A stretch of 64,000 bases of DNA from WHSW01 sp963828755. GTDB taxonomy: Bacteria; Actinomycetota; Thermoleophilia; Solirubrobacterales; 70-9. Positions 44,776-53,437 of this stretch are shown here, in pieces (position 1 is the first letter of the stretch; every line of letters starts with the position of its first letter). The position numbers and the translations under genes were made by a program. The DNA lies in NCBI GenBank assembly GCA_963828755.1, contig CAWHFY010000019.1, forward strand, positions 1 to 64,000, written 5' to 3'. The notes below the pieces were generated by a model. The model ran no database searches and was not told the DNA's origin. It saw only the letters and a list, made by a program, of their open reading frames with translations.

Positions 44776-45964
44776 TCACTGCAAGTCCCTTACGCAACGC
44801 AGGCCGGAAAAGATCTGTGAGCGCTCGGGCAGGTCCCAGTTGCGGAAGCTGCGCCTGATCACGTCGCGGCGGGTCGCCCAGGCGCCTCCGCGCAGCACCT
44901 TGTACTCGTCGCCGAAGAAGACCTCCGAGTACTCCGGGTACGGGAAGGCCCGGAAGCCGGGATACCCGGCGAAGTCGGAGGAAGTCCACTCCCAGACGTC
45001 GCCCAGCATCTGCACCGCGCCGCAGTCCGAGGCGGCGTCCGCGTAGGCGCCGGCCGGCGCGCAGCCAAAGGCGAGGTGGTCGAGGTTGGCGCGCGCCGGA
45101 TCGGCGCCGCTCGACGCCGCCTCCCATTCGAACTCGGTCGGCAGCCGCTTGCCGGCCCAGCCGGCGAACGCCTGCGCCTCGTGGAAGCTGACGTGGACGA
45201 CCGGGCGGTCGGGGTCGAGCGCGCGTCGGTGACCGAAGGTCGTGGTCACCCAGCCATCGCCTTCGCGCTCCCAGTACAGCGGCGGCTCGGAGCCGGTGTC
45301 GGCGACGAACTCGGCGAACGCGCCGTTGGTGACCGGGGTGCGGTCGATCTCGAACGCCTCGAGCTCGACCGCGTGGCGGGGGCGCTCGTTGTCATAGGCG
45401 AAGCCCGCGGCGTCGGCGCCGACCTCGTAGTCGCCGCCGTCGACCCGGACCATCTGCGGCCCGTCGCTCGACCGGCTCGCCGGCGACCGTGCCGTCGACC
45501 CGGGCGGGCCGGTAGCCGTCGACCATCTGCAGGAGCTGCAGCATCGTCTCGTTGTGCTGCTGCTCGTGGGCGAGCAGCATCTCGTAGATGAAGCCGTCGC
45601 GCAGCAGCTCGTCGTCGGTGTCGATCAGCTCGGCGGACTCGAGCACGTCGAAGGTGCGGGAGCGGACCTCGTCCATGTACGCGCGCAGCTCGTCGCCGCG
45701 CAGGATCGGCAGCTCGTTGCGAGTCTTGCGCGGGTTCTCGATCGCGTCGTAGAAGCGGCCGAGGTCGCCGTCCATCGGCTCCCGGCCGCCGACCCGCTGG
45801 ACCAACCACAGCTCCTCGAAGTTGGCGATGTGGCCGAGGTCCCAGGCGAGCGGGCTGAGGATGTCCGAGTAGACGGTGTTGAGCTGCTCGTCGGCGAGCG
45901 GCTCCACCAACAGGAGGGTGCGTTCACGCGCCTCCGCCAGACGGCCGGCGATCTGCTCGCTCAG
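44776..45964 (-). CDS. egtB: Hercynine oxygenase EgtB (one frameshift, start unclear)
   Basis: A DinB-like N-terminal domain (LSEQIAGRLAEARERTLLLV, AWDLGHIANFEELWLVQRVG) carries the iron motif LAHEQQHNETMLQLLQMVDG (H-x3-H-x-E), with a first His in DLGHI. After a one-base shift near 45465 comes the FGE-sulfatase domain (MVRVDGGDYEVGADAAGFAY, LYWEREGDGWVTTTFGHRRA, RLPTEFEWEAASSGADPARA, LRGGAWATRRDVIRRSFRNW). It joins hercynine to a thiol donor with oxygen. No ATG, GTG or TTG fits the upstream frame well, so the start (about 45964) is uncertain. EgtA, EgtC and EgtE genes are not in the window. Confidence 0.85.
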
Positions 45965-46036
45965 GTTTGCCTGGGCGGTGGGCGCGATGGTTCTAAGGCT
46001 ACCCAGGCGCCGACGGGTCCTCGCAACCGAGTGGAT

Positions 46037-46813
46037 ATGGTCCGCGCGATGCGAACCGAGGGAACGAACGCGCTCGTCGTCGGCGGCGCCTCGGGGCTCG
46101 GCGAGGCGACGGCCCGACGCTTGCACGCCGACGGCGCCACGGTGACGATCGCCGACCTGAACGCCGACAAGGGCGCCGCGCTGGCCGCCGAGCTCGGCGA
46201 CCGGGCGCGCTTCGCCGAGGCGAACGTGCTCGAGGCCGATCAGGTGGAGGCCGCGGTCGCCGCGGCGCGCGAGGGCGGTGAACTGCGGATCTCCGTCTGC
46301 TGCGCCGGGATCGGCTGGGCCCAGCGGACGGTCTCGAAGCAGGGGCCGCACGACCTCGAGATCTTCTCCAACGTGATCAAGGTCAATCTGATCGGGACTT
46401 TCAACGTCCTGCGCCTCGCGGCGGCGGCGATGGTCGACAACGATCCGGATGAGGAGGGCGAACGCGGGGTGTGCGTCAACACCGCCTCGATCGCCGCCTA
46501 CGACGGCCAGATCGGGCAGGTTGCCTACGCGGCCTCCAAGGGCGGCATCGTCGGCCTCACGCTGCCCGCGGCGCGCGACCTCGCCGGCCGCGGGGTCCGG
46601 GTGATGACGCTGGCGCCGGGTCTGTTCGACACGCCGCTGCTCGCCGCCCTGCCGGAGGAGGCCCGCCAGGCGCTCGGCGCCGGGATCCCCTTCCCGTCGC
46701 GGCTGGGCAAGCCGTCGGAGTACGCGGATGCGGTGGCCGCGGTCGTCGCCAACCCGATGCTCAACGGCGAGACCATCCGGCTCGACGGCGCCCTGCGGAT
46801 GCCGCCGAAGTGA
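46037..46813 (+). CDS. SDR oxidoreductase (3-hydroxyacyl-CoA dehydrogenase type 2-like)
   Basis: 258 residues: TNALVVGGASGLGEATARRL (cofactor GGASGLG), TIADLNADKGAALAAELGDR, IKVNLIGTFNVLRLAAAAMV, NTASIAAYDGQIGQVAYAAS (Ser and Tyr of the catalytic triad; K in the next residues) and MTLAPGLFDTPLLAALPEEA. This matches type 2 hydroxyacyl-CoA dehydrogenases. It probably works in fatty-acid or branched-chain degradation. A second ATG at 46049 is possible. Divergent from egtB. Confidence 0.85.
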   Translation: MVRAMRTEGTNALVVGGASGLGEATARRLHADGATVTIADLNADKGAALAAELGDRARFAEANVLEADQVEAAVAAAREGGELRISVCCAGIGWAQRTVSKQGPHDLEIFSNVIKVNLIGTFNVLRLAAAAMVDNDPDEEGERGVCVNTASIAAYDGQIGQVAYAASKGGIVGLTLPAARDLAGRGVRVMTLAPGLFDTPLLAALPEEARQALGAGIPFPSRLGKPSEYADAVAAVVANPMLNGETIRLDGALRMPPK

Positions 46814-46874
46814 GGCGGAGCGAAGCGAAACCGAGCCGCGCCGCCGTTGAGGCGCCGAAGGTGAGCTGACGCCG

Positions 46875-47300
46875 ATGGAGATCGGGTTCCTGCTGCTCAC
46901 CGACCACAGCGAGTCGCTCAACGGAAAGCTCTACGCGATGGGCGGCGGCTGGAACATGCTGCGCTTCGCCGAACTGCCGACCGAGCACGTCTTCGGGATC
47001 GGCTTCGGGATCGACGTCGGCTGGGACGAGGCGAACGAGCGCCACACGCTGACCCTCGAGACCCAGGACCCCGACGGCGAGCGGCTCGGCGACGAGCTCG
47101 AGCTCGAGATCGAGGTCGGGCGCCCGCCCGGATCGGTCACCGGCCAGGACCAGCGCGTCGTGGTCTCGATCCAGGCGACCGCGGTGTTCTCGAACGCCGG
47201 GCCGCACGCGGTCGTGATCCGCGCCGGCGAGCGCGAGATCGGCCGCAGCCGCTTCTACGTCGCCCACGCGACGCCGGAGATGCTCCCGCCCGAGGCCTGA
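46875..47300 (+). CDS. DUF6941-type protein
   Basis: 141 residues: MEIGFLLLTDHSESLNGKLY, AMGGGWNMLRFAELPTEHVF, then VVVSIQATAVFSNAGPHAVV and a beta-rich C-terminus. The opening and the GGGW motif fit the small DUF6941 family of unknown function, common in actinobacteria. Likely a soluble beta-sandwich. 61 bp after the SDR gene, same strand, possibly co-transcribed. Confidence 0.65.
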   Translation: MEIGFLLLTDHSESLNGKLYAMGGGWNMLRFAELPTEHVFGIGFGIDVGWDEANERHTLTLETQDPDGERLGDELELEIEVGRPPGSVTGQDQRVVVSIQATAVFSNAGPHAVVIRAGEREIGRSRFYVAHATPEMLPPEA

Positions 47301-47334
47301 GCGCGGTCGCCCTGGCTCGGGTGTGAAAGGCACC

Positions 47335-47344
47335 CACCTAGGTG
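47335..47344. promoter_or_regulatory. CACCTAGGTG palindrome upstream of a secreted protein
   Basis: A perfect 10-bp palindrome, about 90 bp before the start of the triple-repeat secreted protein and downstream of the DUF6941 gene. It could be an operator, but at this length it may be chance. Confidence 0.25.
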
Positions 47345-47433
47345 ACTTGCAGCGGCGCCGCGGCCGGGGGATGCTGGCGCCATCGGGTTCAGAATGAGGG
47401 GCGCCGCGCCAGCCGCGCCGCGAAGGGAGAGGG

Positions 47434-48318
47434 ATGAGCAAGAGCAGTGAGCACGGGCGTGGCCGGCGGCGCAATCGGGCGCTGGCGACCGGAGTCGCGA
47501 CGGCGTTGGCGTTGAGCGCGGCCGGCATCGCGTCGGCCCACGGCGGAGCGTCGCTGCTCGAGCCCGAGGTCGGCTCGGTCAAGGTCCCACGCCACGGGCA
47601 CGTCGCGGCGACCGCGAGGTGCCGCGACGGCAGCGAGGTCGTCTCGGGCGGCTTCGCAACCCCGGACGTGGCCTACGCAGGCGGTGGCCCGTACACGGAC
47701 ACGGTCGGCGCCGCTCGCGACGGCAAGCGCCGTTTCGTCAGCCGGGCGAGCAACGACGCCTTCCGCGTCGGGCGCTTTTACTCCTACGCCTACTGCGGCG
47801 ACTTCGGGAAGATCGTGACCGCGAGCGGCAGCGCGACGATCGACAGCTTCAAGAACGGCAGCGCGAAGGCGCGCTGCCCGGGCGACATGACCGCGGTCTC
47901 GGGCGGCTACCGGGGTTCGGCGCCGAGCGGCGGCCGCGCCGAGATGGTGCCGTTCCTGTCGAAGCGCACCGGCACCCGCGGCTGGAAGATCGCCGCTGAG
48001 AACGTGGCCCTCAAGGGCACCGGCAAGCTGACCGCCTTCGCGTACTGCGCGCGCCTCGACTCGGCGCCATCGACGAGCGTCAACCAGGTCCGAATGGAGG
48101 GCTTCAACAAGTCGTCGGCGGGCTCCTCGTGCCCGGCGGGCAACGAGGCGATCGCCGGCGGCTTCGACGCCGCGACGCCGCACGGGAACTCGATCGGAAC
48201 CTCGGTCGCGACCTCGCGGCGAAAGAAGGGCGGCGGACGCTGGAAGGTGACGGTGCTGAACGGCAACGACCCGCGCCACCTGAAGGTCTACGCCTACTGC
48301 CTGCCCCTGGGGGGCTGA
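47434..48318 (+). CDS. Secreted protein with three internal Cys-containing repeats
   Basis: 294 residues. A twin-arginine-like stretch (HGRGRRRNRALATGV) and a hydrophobic core ending ASA-HGG indicate a signal peptide. The mature part has three repeats of about 70-80 residues, each opening with Cys and a Gly pair (RCRDGSEVVSGGF, RCPGDMTAVSGGY, SCPAGNEAIAGGF) and closing with Tyr/Ala-Tyr-Cys (SYAYCGD, AFAYCARL, VYAYCLPL). Cys at both ends suggests one disulfide per repeat. No family recognised by name. Preceded by a GGGAGAGGG ribosome site. Confidence 0.65.
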   Translation: MSKSSEHGRGRRRNRALATGVATALALSAAGIASAHGGASLLEPEVGSVKVPRHGHVAATARCRDGSEVVSGGFATPDVAYAGGGPYTDTVGAARDGKRRFVSRASNDAFRVGRFYSYAYCGDFGKIVTASGSATIDSFKNGSAKARCPGDMTAVSGGYRGSAPSGGRAEMVPFLSKRTGTRGWKIAAENVALKGTGKLTAFAYCARLDSAPSTSVNQVRMEGFNKSSAGSSCPAGNEAIAGGFDAATPHGNSIGTSVATSRRKKGGGRWKVTVLNGNDPRHLKVYAYCLPLGG

Positions 48319-48327
48319 GCGGGCCCG

Positions 48328-49204
48328 TCAGTCGGTGCCGCCGTACTCGGGGTCGAGCCAGACGCGCTTCTGCCACGGCGGCGTGATCGCGAACTCGGTC
48401 TGCGGGTGGGCCTCGGCGATCGGCTCGAGCGGGATCAGGCCGAGGCGGCGCGGGGCCGTGATCCGGTCGAACTCGGCCGGCTCGACCGTGCCCGCATGGC
48501 TGCCGCCGGCGACCGTATATGAGGACTCGTCGGCTGGCTGCCATCCGTCGCCGTAGCCATGGTGGGCGCTGGCGCGGACGTCGGTTGCGCCGTCGGGCTC
48601 GAATCCGGAACTGCACCGACTCCCAGTCGTCGGGGTGATAGGTCGGGTGGCCGACCTCCGCGGAGATCTCGCGGATCGCGCCGCGCAGGATCGTCGACCC
48701 CTCCCCGGTCGCGCTGCCCGGGTAGTAGAGCCAGAACTGGACGTAGCGATTGCCCGCCGCGGCGCGACCGCACACGGCGCCCGGAGTCTCATGGCCAGGG
48801 CGGCAGTCGACGACGTGGGTGAACGCGACCGCTGGCTCGCCGGTGCGCGTGCGCGCGACGCGAACCCCGTCGCGGCCCTCGGCGCAGCGGTCCTCGCGAC
48901 AGGCCCGGTAGTCGATCGGCAGCGCGCTCATTCCCGGCCCGTAGCGGATCTGGGGCGCGGTCTCGGCGACCAGCGCGGCCAGCTCGTCGCCGTAGGCCCG
49001 CACCAGATCGGAGGCGCCGAGCTCGCCGCAGTCGCCCTCGAGCGCCAGCGCGCAGAGGATGCGGCCGCCGATCGCGCGAGCGAGCGCCGTGTCCGGCAGC
49101 GCGACCCCGGCGATCGAACCGAGCGTGAGCATGGCCAGCGTCACCACCGAGAGCAGGCCGACCCATTCGACCGTGCTCTGCCCGCGCTGTGAAACCGAGG
49201 CCAC
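48328..49204 (-). CDS. TadE-like N-terminus plus VPS62/DUF946-like domain (one frameshift)
   Basis: The N-terminus RGQSTVEWVGLLSVVTLAML resembles the pilin-like segment of TadE/TadG-type proteins, with one membrane helix and a Glu at position 5 of the helix. The rest contains RYVQFWLYYPGSATGEGST, VGHPTYHPDDWESVQFR and, after a one-base shift near 48605, RASAHHGYGDGWQPADESSY and VWLDPEYGGTD at the end. The HPDDWE...SAHHGY pattern fits VPS62/DUF946 proteins. Start is a GTG at 49202-49204. About 292 residues. Possibly a surface or pilus-associated protein. Confidence 0.55.
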
Positions 49205-49289
49205 GGCGCGACGCTAGGCGTGCTCGCCGCGCGGGTGGCGCGCCCACCGTGACGATTGTGGGCCACGGCGGAAGCGATACAGTCGCGCC

Positions 49290-49562
49290 GTGTCCGAGCC
49301 GCGCAATTTCGAGGGGATGCCGAAGAAGGAAGGCCGCGGCTGGCGCTTCTACGTGCTCGCGATCGCCGGCCTGCTGCTCGCGATCCTGATCGTCCAGAAC
49401 GCGCAGAAGGTCACCGTCGACTTCCTCTTCGTCGAGACCCAGACACCGCTCATCGTCGCCCTCGTGATCGCCGGCGGGCTGGGCGCCCTGATCGGCTGGG
49501 CCCTCCCCCACGTTCGCCGAAGCCGCCGGGTCGAGCGCGAGCGCGAGAGCAAGCGCGACTAG
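49290..49562 (+). CDS. LapA-family (DUF1049) membrane protein
   Basis: 90 residues with two transmembrane helices: WRFYVLAIAGLLLAILIVQN, QKVTVDFLFVETQTPLIVAL, VIAGGLGALIGWALPHVRRS. The motif FLF..ETQTPLIVALVIAGGLGALIG is typical of LapA (DUF1049). GTG start. A general envelope role is known from relatives; the specific role is unknown. Its stop overlaps the stop of the convergent gene by a few bases. Confidence 0.8.
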   Translation: MSEPRNFEGMPKKEGRGWRFYVLAIAGLLLAILIVQNAQKVTVDFLFVETQTPLIVALVIAGGLGALIGWALPHVRRSRRVERERESKRD

Positions 49563-49900
49563 CCGGACCGCGGGCGCCCGGAGACCTGGGCCGCCTCGAA
49601 CAGCACCACCTGCGCGAGCTCGTGGTGCTCGCGACTGAACTGATCGGGGCGGAGGCCGGTCGCCTGGATCCGGCCCTGGCGGCGCGGGTCGGCCGCCGCC
49701 GACTTCGAGCCGTCGGCCGACGGCCAGAGGTTGACCAGGAACAGGCCCTCGTCGGTGCGCGCTGCGGCGTGCACGAGCAGGCCGTGGTCGCGGCCCACTC
49801 CGTTCATCACCGAGAGCGAGCTCCGGTAGCCGCTCAGCAGCCCGTCCGGGTCGCCCGCGATCCGGACGATCGTCAGGTATCCGTGGTCGAGCTCGATCAT
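49559..49900 (-). CDS. Small protein, antibiotic-biosynthesis-monooxygenase-like fold possible
   Basis: 113 residues from MIELDHGYLTIVRIAGDPDG; LLVHAAARTDEGLFLVNLWP fits the dimeric ferredoxin-like fold of short monooxygenases. It is divergent from the MarR gene with two operators between, so it may be MarR-controlled. An in-frame Met at 49936 would add 12 residues. The reaction is unknown. Confidence 0.5.
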   Translation of the reverse strand: MIELDHGYLTIVRIAGDPDGLLSGYRSSLSVMNGVGRDHGLLVHAAARTDEGLFLVNLWPSADGSKSAAADPRRQGRIQATGLRPDQFSREHHELAQVVLFEAAQVSGRPRSG

Positions 49901-49956
49901 GCGACCTCCTCTGGTCTCGTCGCCGCCGACGCGCATCCGGTCTCCTCTCTCGTATC

Positions 49957-49971
49957 GACAGGTTGCCTGTC
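49957..49971. promoter_or_regulatory. GACAGG-N3-CCTGTC operator, first copy
   Basis: GACAGGTTGCCTGTC. Embedded in TCGACAGGTTGCCTGTCTA. A second copy in the opposite orientation lies at 49994-50008, centred 37 bp away, both between the divergent small-protein and MarR genes. Consistent with MarR-dimer sites. Confidence 0.7.
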
Positions 49972-49993
49972 TATCTCAGCGGCGCGTAATATA

Positions 49994-50008
49994 GACAGGA
50001 AGCCTGTC
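49994..50008. promoter_or_regulatory. GACAGG-N3-CCTGTC operator, second copy, next to the MarR start
   Basis: GACAGGAAGCCTGTC ends two bases before the MarR ATG at 50011, and its AGGAAG also looks like the ribosome site. Binding here could block both transcription and translation start, giving tight autoregulation. Confidence 0.7.
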
Positions 50009-50010
50009 GA

Positions 50011-50457
50011 ATGTCAACCGCCCCGCTCAAGTCACAGCGCAACCCCGTCCCACTCGGCTTTCTGCTGCGCGAGCCGGTGCGCCTCGGCAACGCGCTGATC
50101 GCCGAGCGGCTCGCCGAGAGCGGGCACCCGGACCTGCGCCCCCCGCACGGCAACGTCTTTCAGTTCCTCGACGCGGACGGCACCCGGGTCAGCATGCTCG
50201 CCGAGCGCGCCGCGATGACCAAGCAGTCGATGGCCGAGCTCGTCGCCCACCTCGAGCGCCACGGCTACGTCGAGCGGGTCCCCGACCCGAGCGACCGCCG
50301 CGCGAAGCTGGTGCGCGCGACCGACCGCGGCGCCGAGGTCTACGAGATCGCGCGTCAGGTCGTCGCCGAGATGGAGCGCGAGTGGACCGCGCGGGTCGGC
50401 AAGCGGCGCATGCGCGAGCTGCGCGAGACGCTCACGGAACTGAACGAGGGCCTCTAA
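50011..50457 (+). CDS. MarR-family transcriptional regulator
   Basis: 148 residues with the winged helix MLAERAAMTKQSMAELVAHL, ERHGYVERVPDPSDRRAKLV (the wing with DPSDRRA) and helical dimerisation ends. It likely represses itself and the divergent gene through the twin GACAGG-N3-CCTGTC operators. A ligand cannot be predicted. Start ATG 50011, with AGGAAG 8 bp upstream. Confidence 0.88.
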   Translation: MSTAPLKSQRNPVPLGFLLREPVRLGNALIAERLAESGHPDLRPPHGNVFQFLDADGTRVSMLAERAAMTKQSMAELVAHLERHGYVERVPDPSDRRAKLVRATDRGAEVYEIARQVVAEMEREWTARVGKRRMRELRETLTELNEGL

Positions 50458-50535
50458 GCGCGAAGTGCCGCTCGGGTCGAGAGCGTCCGACTGGCCCCTG
50501 GCGGTAGAACACCGACTCTCGGCGCGCGGCGCGGC

Positions 50536-51627
50536 TCAGCCGAGCGCCAGCCCAAAGCCCTCGGCGCGGCGGAGCTTCGCCAGCCGCGCGCACTCCCGCT
50601 CGAGCTCGTCGCGGTCGAGCGACGCCAGGCGCTCGACCTCGATCTCGACGCGCTCGCCGGCCGCCCGCGCCTTCCAGATGCCGGCGAGCCGCCCGTCGCG
50701 CAGCACCGCCCCCGGGCTCGCGACCGCGCGAAAGAGGCGCTTGCGGACCGCCGCGTCGGGAACCAGCGTCTCGCGGTCGGCCTGCTGCAGGTACGGATCG
50801 CGCGGCGGGAGCATGCGCGTGCCGGCGGCCTGCGGCGGCGCGTCGAGCGTTTTGATATCCGCCGCGGCGATCCAGCCGCGCCCGCCCGCCCACTCGACCT
50901 CGGCGAGCTCGTCGGCGACCTCGTCCCACAGCCTGTGCCCCTGCGCCGGCGCCAGCCCCGCCCACGCCGTGAATCCCTTGACCTCGGCGGGCCCGTAGAA
51001 GCGCAGGTAGGCGCGCACCAGGTCGCCGCCCTTCCGACGTCTCCCGGGGCGACCGGATCGGAATCGTCGCTGCGAGTCCATCCGCATCCCGGCGACGACG
51101 CCCGCGTAGCGCCACAGCATCGGGGAGACGTGGTGGCTCTGACACCCCTTGCACCACGGCAGCAGCTCGTCGCGGACCCGCTCGCGCAACTGGTCGTGCA
51201 GCCCGGTGCGGTCGAGGCGGCGACCGTTGCGCAGCGCCGCCCGGGTCGCCGCAGCGACCTCGTCGAGCGCCTCGGTCGGGGCGATCCCGTGCCGCTCGAG
51301 CGACCTCATCGCCCCCTGGCCGAGCTGGCGCCCGAGCTCGTCGTCGTCGGCGGAGATCGCGGTGCGTCCATAGAGCGAGAGGTCGTCGGGCGTGACCACG
51401 TGGAGCGCCGCGCGCAGGCTCGGGCCGAGGACGAGGTCGCCGGCGTCGATCGCCGCAGAGTAGGACTCGCGGCTGGCCCCGGTCGCGCGAGCCGCCAGCG
51501 CCAGCATCGCCGAGTCGCGCTGGAAGTCCGAGGCCGGGCAGGAGGCGGCGGTAGCGAGGTCGATCCGCCGACGGCGGTCGAGCCCGTGGCGGGCGAGGCG
51601 GTGGGCGAGTACCTGCTCGCGGTTCAG
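50536..51627 (-). CDS. Winged-helix DNA-binding protein, AlkZ/YcaQ-like (HTH_42)
   Basis: RLARHGLDRRRRIDLATAAS, LGPSLRAALHVVTPDDLSLY, GRTAISADDDELGRQLGQGA, LLPWCKGCQSHHVSPMLWRY, and the closing YLQQADRETLVPDAAVRKRL match the AlkZ/YcaQ winged-helix DNA glycosylase-like family. About 363 residues. No normal start codon is seen at the expected N-terminus LNREQVLAHRL; a CTG at about 51627 is the best fit, so the start may be wrong or hidden by an error. DNA interstrand crosslink repair is known for some members. It ends about 17 bp from pntB. Confidence 0.75.
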   Translation of the reverse strand: MNREQVLAHRLARHGLDRRRRIDLATAASCPASDFQRDSAMLALAARATGASRESYSAAIDAGDLVLGPSLRAALHVVTPDDLSLYGRTAISADDDELGRQLGQGAMRSLERHGIAPTEALDEVAAATRAALRNGRRLDRTGLHDQLRERVRDELLPWCKGCQSHHVSPMLWRYAGVVAGMRMDSQRRFRSGRPGRRRKGGDLVRAYLRFYGPAEVKGFTAWAGLAPAQGHRLWDEVADELAEVEWAGGRGWIAAADIKTLDAPPQAAGTRMLPPRDPYLQQADRETLVPDAAVRKRLFRAVASPGAVLRDGRLAGIWKARAAGERVEIEVERLASLDRDELERECARLAKLRRAEGFGLALG

Positions 51628-51643
51628 AGCCGGCCCCGAGGCG

Positions 51644-53053
51644 TCAGGTGTTCTCGATCTCGGCCGCGATCTCGGCCGCGGCCGCCTTCGCGTCGCCGAA
51701 CAGCATCGAGGTGTTGTCGAGATAGAAGAGGTCATTGTCGATCCCGGCGAATCCCGGCGAGAGCGAGCGCTTGATCACGATCACCTGGCGCGCCTCGGAG
51801 ACCTCGATGATCGGCATCCCTGCGATCGGCGAGTTCGGGTCGTTCTTGGCCGCCGGGTTCGTGACGTCGTTGGCGCCGATCACGACGGCGACGTCGGTGC
51901 GGGGCAGCTCGGGGTTGATGTCGTCCATCTCGCGCAGCTTCTCGTAGGGCACGTCGGCCTCGGCGAGCAGCACGTTCATGTGCCCGGGCATCCGCCCGGC
52001 GACCGGGTGGATCGCGTAGTTGACCTCGACCCCGCGCTTCTCGAGCTCGTCGGCCATCTCCTTGACCGCGTGCTGGGCCTGGGCGACGGCGAGTCCGTAG
52101 CCGGGGACGATCACCACCGAGTCGGCGTAGGCGAGCTTGATCGCCGCGTCCTGCGCGCCGATCGAGATGTGCGGGCGCTCCTCGCCGCCGCCCGCCCCGG
52201 CCGCCGGGGCGCCGCCGAAGCCGGAGAAGAGGATGTTGGCGACCGAGCGGTTCATCGCCGTCGCCATCTCCATCGTGAGCAACGTTCCCGACGAGCCGAC
52301 GAGGGTCCCGGCCACGATCAGGGCGACGTTGTCGAGCGCGAACCCGGCGGCCGCGGCGGAGAGGCCGGTGAACGCGTTCAGCAGCGAGATCACCACCGGC
52401 ATGTCGGCGCCGCCGATCGGCAGTACGACCAGGTTTCCGAGCAGCGCGGCGGCGACCAGGACCAGAATGAAGAGGCCCTGCGAGGGGTCGTCGGAGGAGG
52501 CGAGCACGATGCAGGCGACCAGGATCCCGACCACCAGGACGGCGTTGATCACCTGCTGGCCCGGGACCGCGAGCGGCCGCGTCGGGATCAGGTCCTGGAG
52601 CTTGGCGAAGGCGATGTTGGAGCCCCAGAAGGAGACCGAGCCGACGACAGCGCTGAACAGGATCGGGATCAGCTCGTCGAGGGGAAAGTCGCCGTCGAGG
52701 GCGATTCCGTGGCGGAACTCCGACCACGCGATCAGCGCGACGGCGCCGCCGCCCACGCCGTTGTAGAGCGCCACCATCTGCGGCATCTCGGTCATCTGCA
52801 CGCGCAACGAGGCGATCACGCCGACCGCCGAGCCAACCGCGAGCCCGCCGATGATCACGCCCCAGTTGCCGAGCCCGTCGAGCAGCAGCGTGGTGATCAC
52901 CGCGATCGCCATGCCACCGGCGGCGATCAGGTTGCCGTTCTTGGCCGTGCGCGGGTGCGTGCCCTGCATCAGGCCGTAGATGAAGAGCGAGAACGAGAGC
53001 GTGTACAGCAGGACCGAGGCGTCGCCGCCGGCCTCGAGCACTGCGAGCGTCAC
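51644..53053 (-). CDS. pntB: NAD(P) transhydrogenase beta subunit PntB
   Basis: 469 residues: 8-9 transmembrane helices (LLYTLSFSLFIYGLMQGTHP, MAIAVITTLLLDGLGNWGVI, LFILVLVAAALLGNLVVLPI), followed by the NADPH domain III: VVIVPGYGLAVAQAQHAVKE, VNYAIHPVAGRMPGHMNVLL, VAVVIGANDVTNPAAKNDPN. Couples proton movement to hydride transfer between NADH and NADP+, here supplying NADPH. GTG start at 53053 overlaps the pntA2 stop (GTGA). Third gene of the split pntA1-pntA2-pntB operon. Confidence 0.92.
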   Translation of the reverse strand: MTLAVLEAGGDASVLLYTLSFSLFIYGLMQGTHPRTAKNGNLIAAGGMAIAVITTLLLDGLGNWGVIIGGLAVGSAVGVIASLRVQMTEMPQMVALYNGVGGGAVALIAWSEFRHGIALDGDFPLDELIPILFSAVVGSVSFWGSNIAFAKLQDLIPTRPLAVPGQQVINAVLVVGILVACIVLASSDDPSQGLFILVLVAAALLGNLVVLPIGGADMPVVISLLNAFTGLSAAAAGFALDNVALIVAGTLVGSSGTLLTMEMATAMNRSVANILFSGFGGAPAAGAGGGEERPHISIGAQDAAIKLAYADSVVIVPGYGLAVAQAQHAVKEMADELEKRGVEVNYAIHPVAGRMPGHMNVLLAEADVPYEKLREMDDINPELPRTDVAVVIGANDVTNPAAKNDPNSPIAGMPIIEVSEARQVIVIKRSLSPGFAGIDNDLFYLDNTSMLFGDAKAAAAEIAAEIENT

Positions 53054-53397
53054 GTGGCCCGTCCCTCATCCGACCCCGACGCGCCCGGACGCGAAGCGGA
53101 GGACGTGTCAGGGGATGGTTTCGGCTTGCGCACGAACATGCCGAGCATCCGGTCGGTGACCATGAAGCCGCCGACGATGTTGATCGTGCCGAAGGCGATC
53201 GCGATGAAGCCGAGCAGCTGCTCGAGGAAGCCGTCGGCGACCCCGGCGACGATCAGGCCGCCGAGCATCACGATCCCGTGGATCGCGTTCGTCTGGCTCA
53301 TCAGCGGGGTGTGCAGGGTGGTCGGGACCTTCGAGATCACGGCGAAGCCGACGAACGCGGCCAGGACGAAGATGACGAGCTCGGTGACGAGGTCCAT
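53050..53397 (-). CDS. pntA2: NAD(P) transhydrogenase membrane subunit PntA2
   Basis: 115 residues with three to four helices (LVIFVLAAFVGFAVISKVPT, GIVMLGGLIVAGVADGFLEQ, IAFGTINIVGGFMVTDRMLG): the small membrane part that in E. coli is fused to PntA. Conserved TTLHTPLMSQTNAIHGI links to domain II. In actinobacteria the alpha subunit is typically split this way. It overlaps pntB by 4 bases and is 40 bp from pntA1. Confidence 0.9.
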   Translation of the reverse strand: MDLVTELVIFVLAAFVGFAVISKVPTTLHTPLMSQTNAIHGIVMLGGLIVAGVADGFLEQLLGFIAIAFGTINIVGGFMVTDRMLGMFVRKPKPSPDTSSASRPGASGSDEGRAT

Positions 53398-53437
53398 CAG
53401 GTTCGCCGCCCGGCTGCCGGCGCTCGCCGCTCGATCG

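Noticed and set aside
44776..45453. Stand-alone formylglycine-generating enzyme serving the sulfatase
   Set aside because: The frame upstream supplies a DinB domain with the EgtB H-x3-H-x-E motif, and egtD follows, so this is EgtB.
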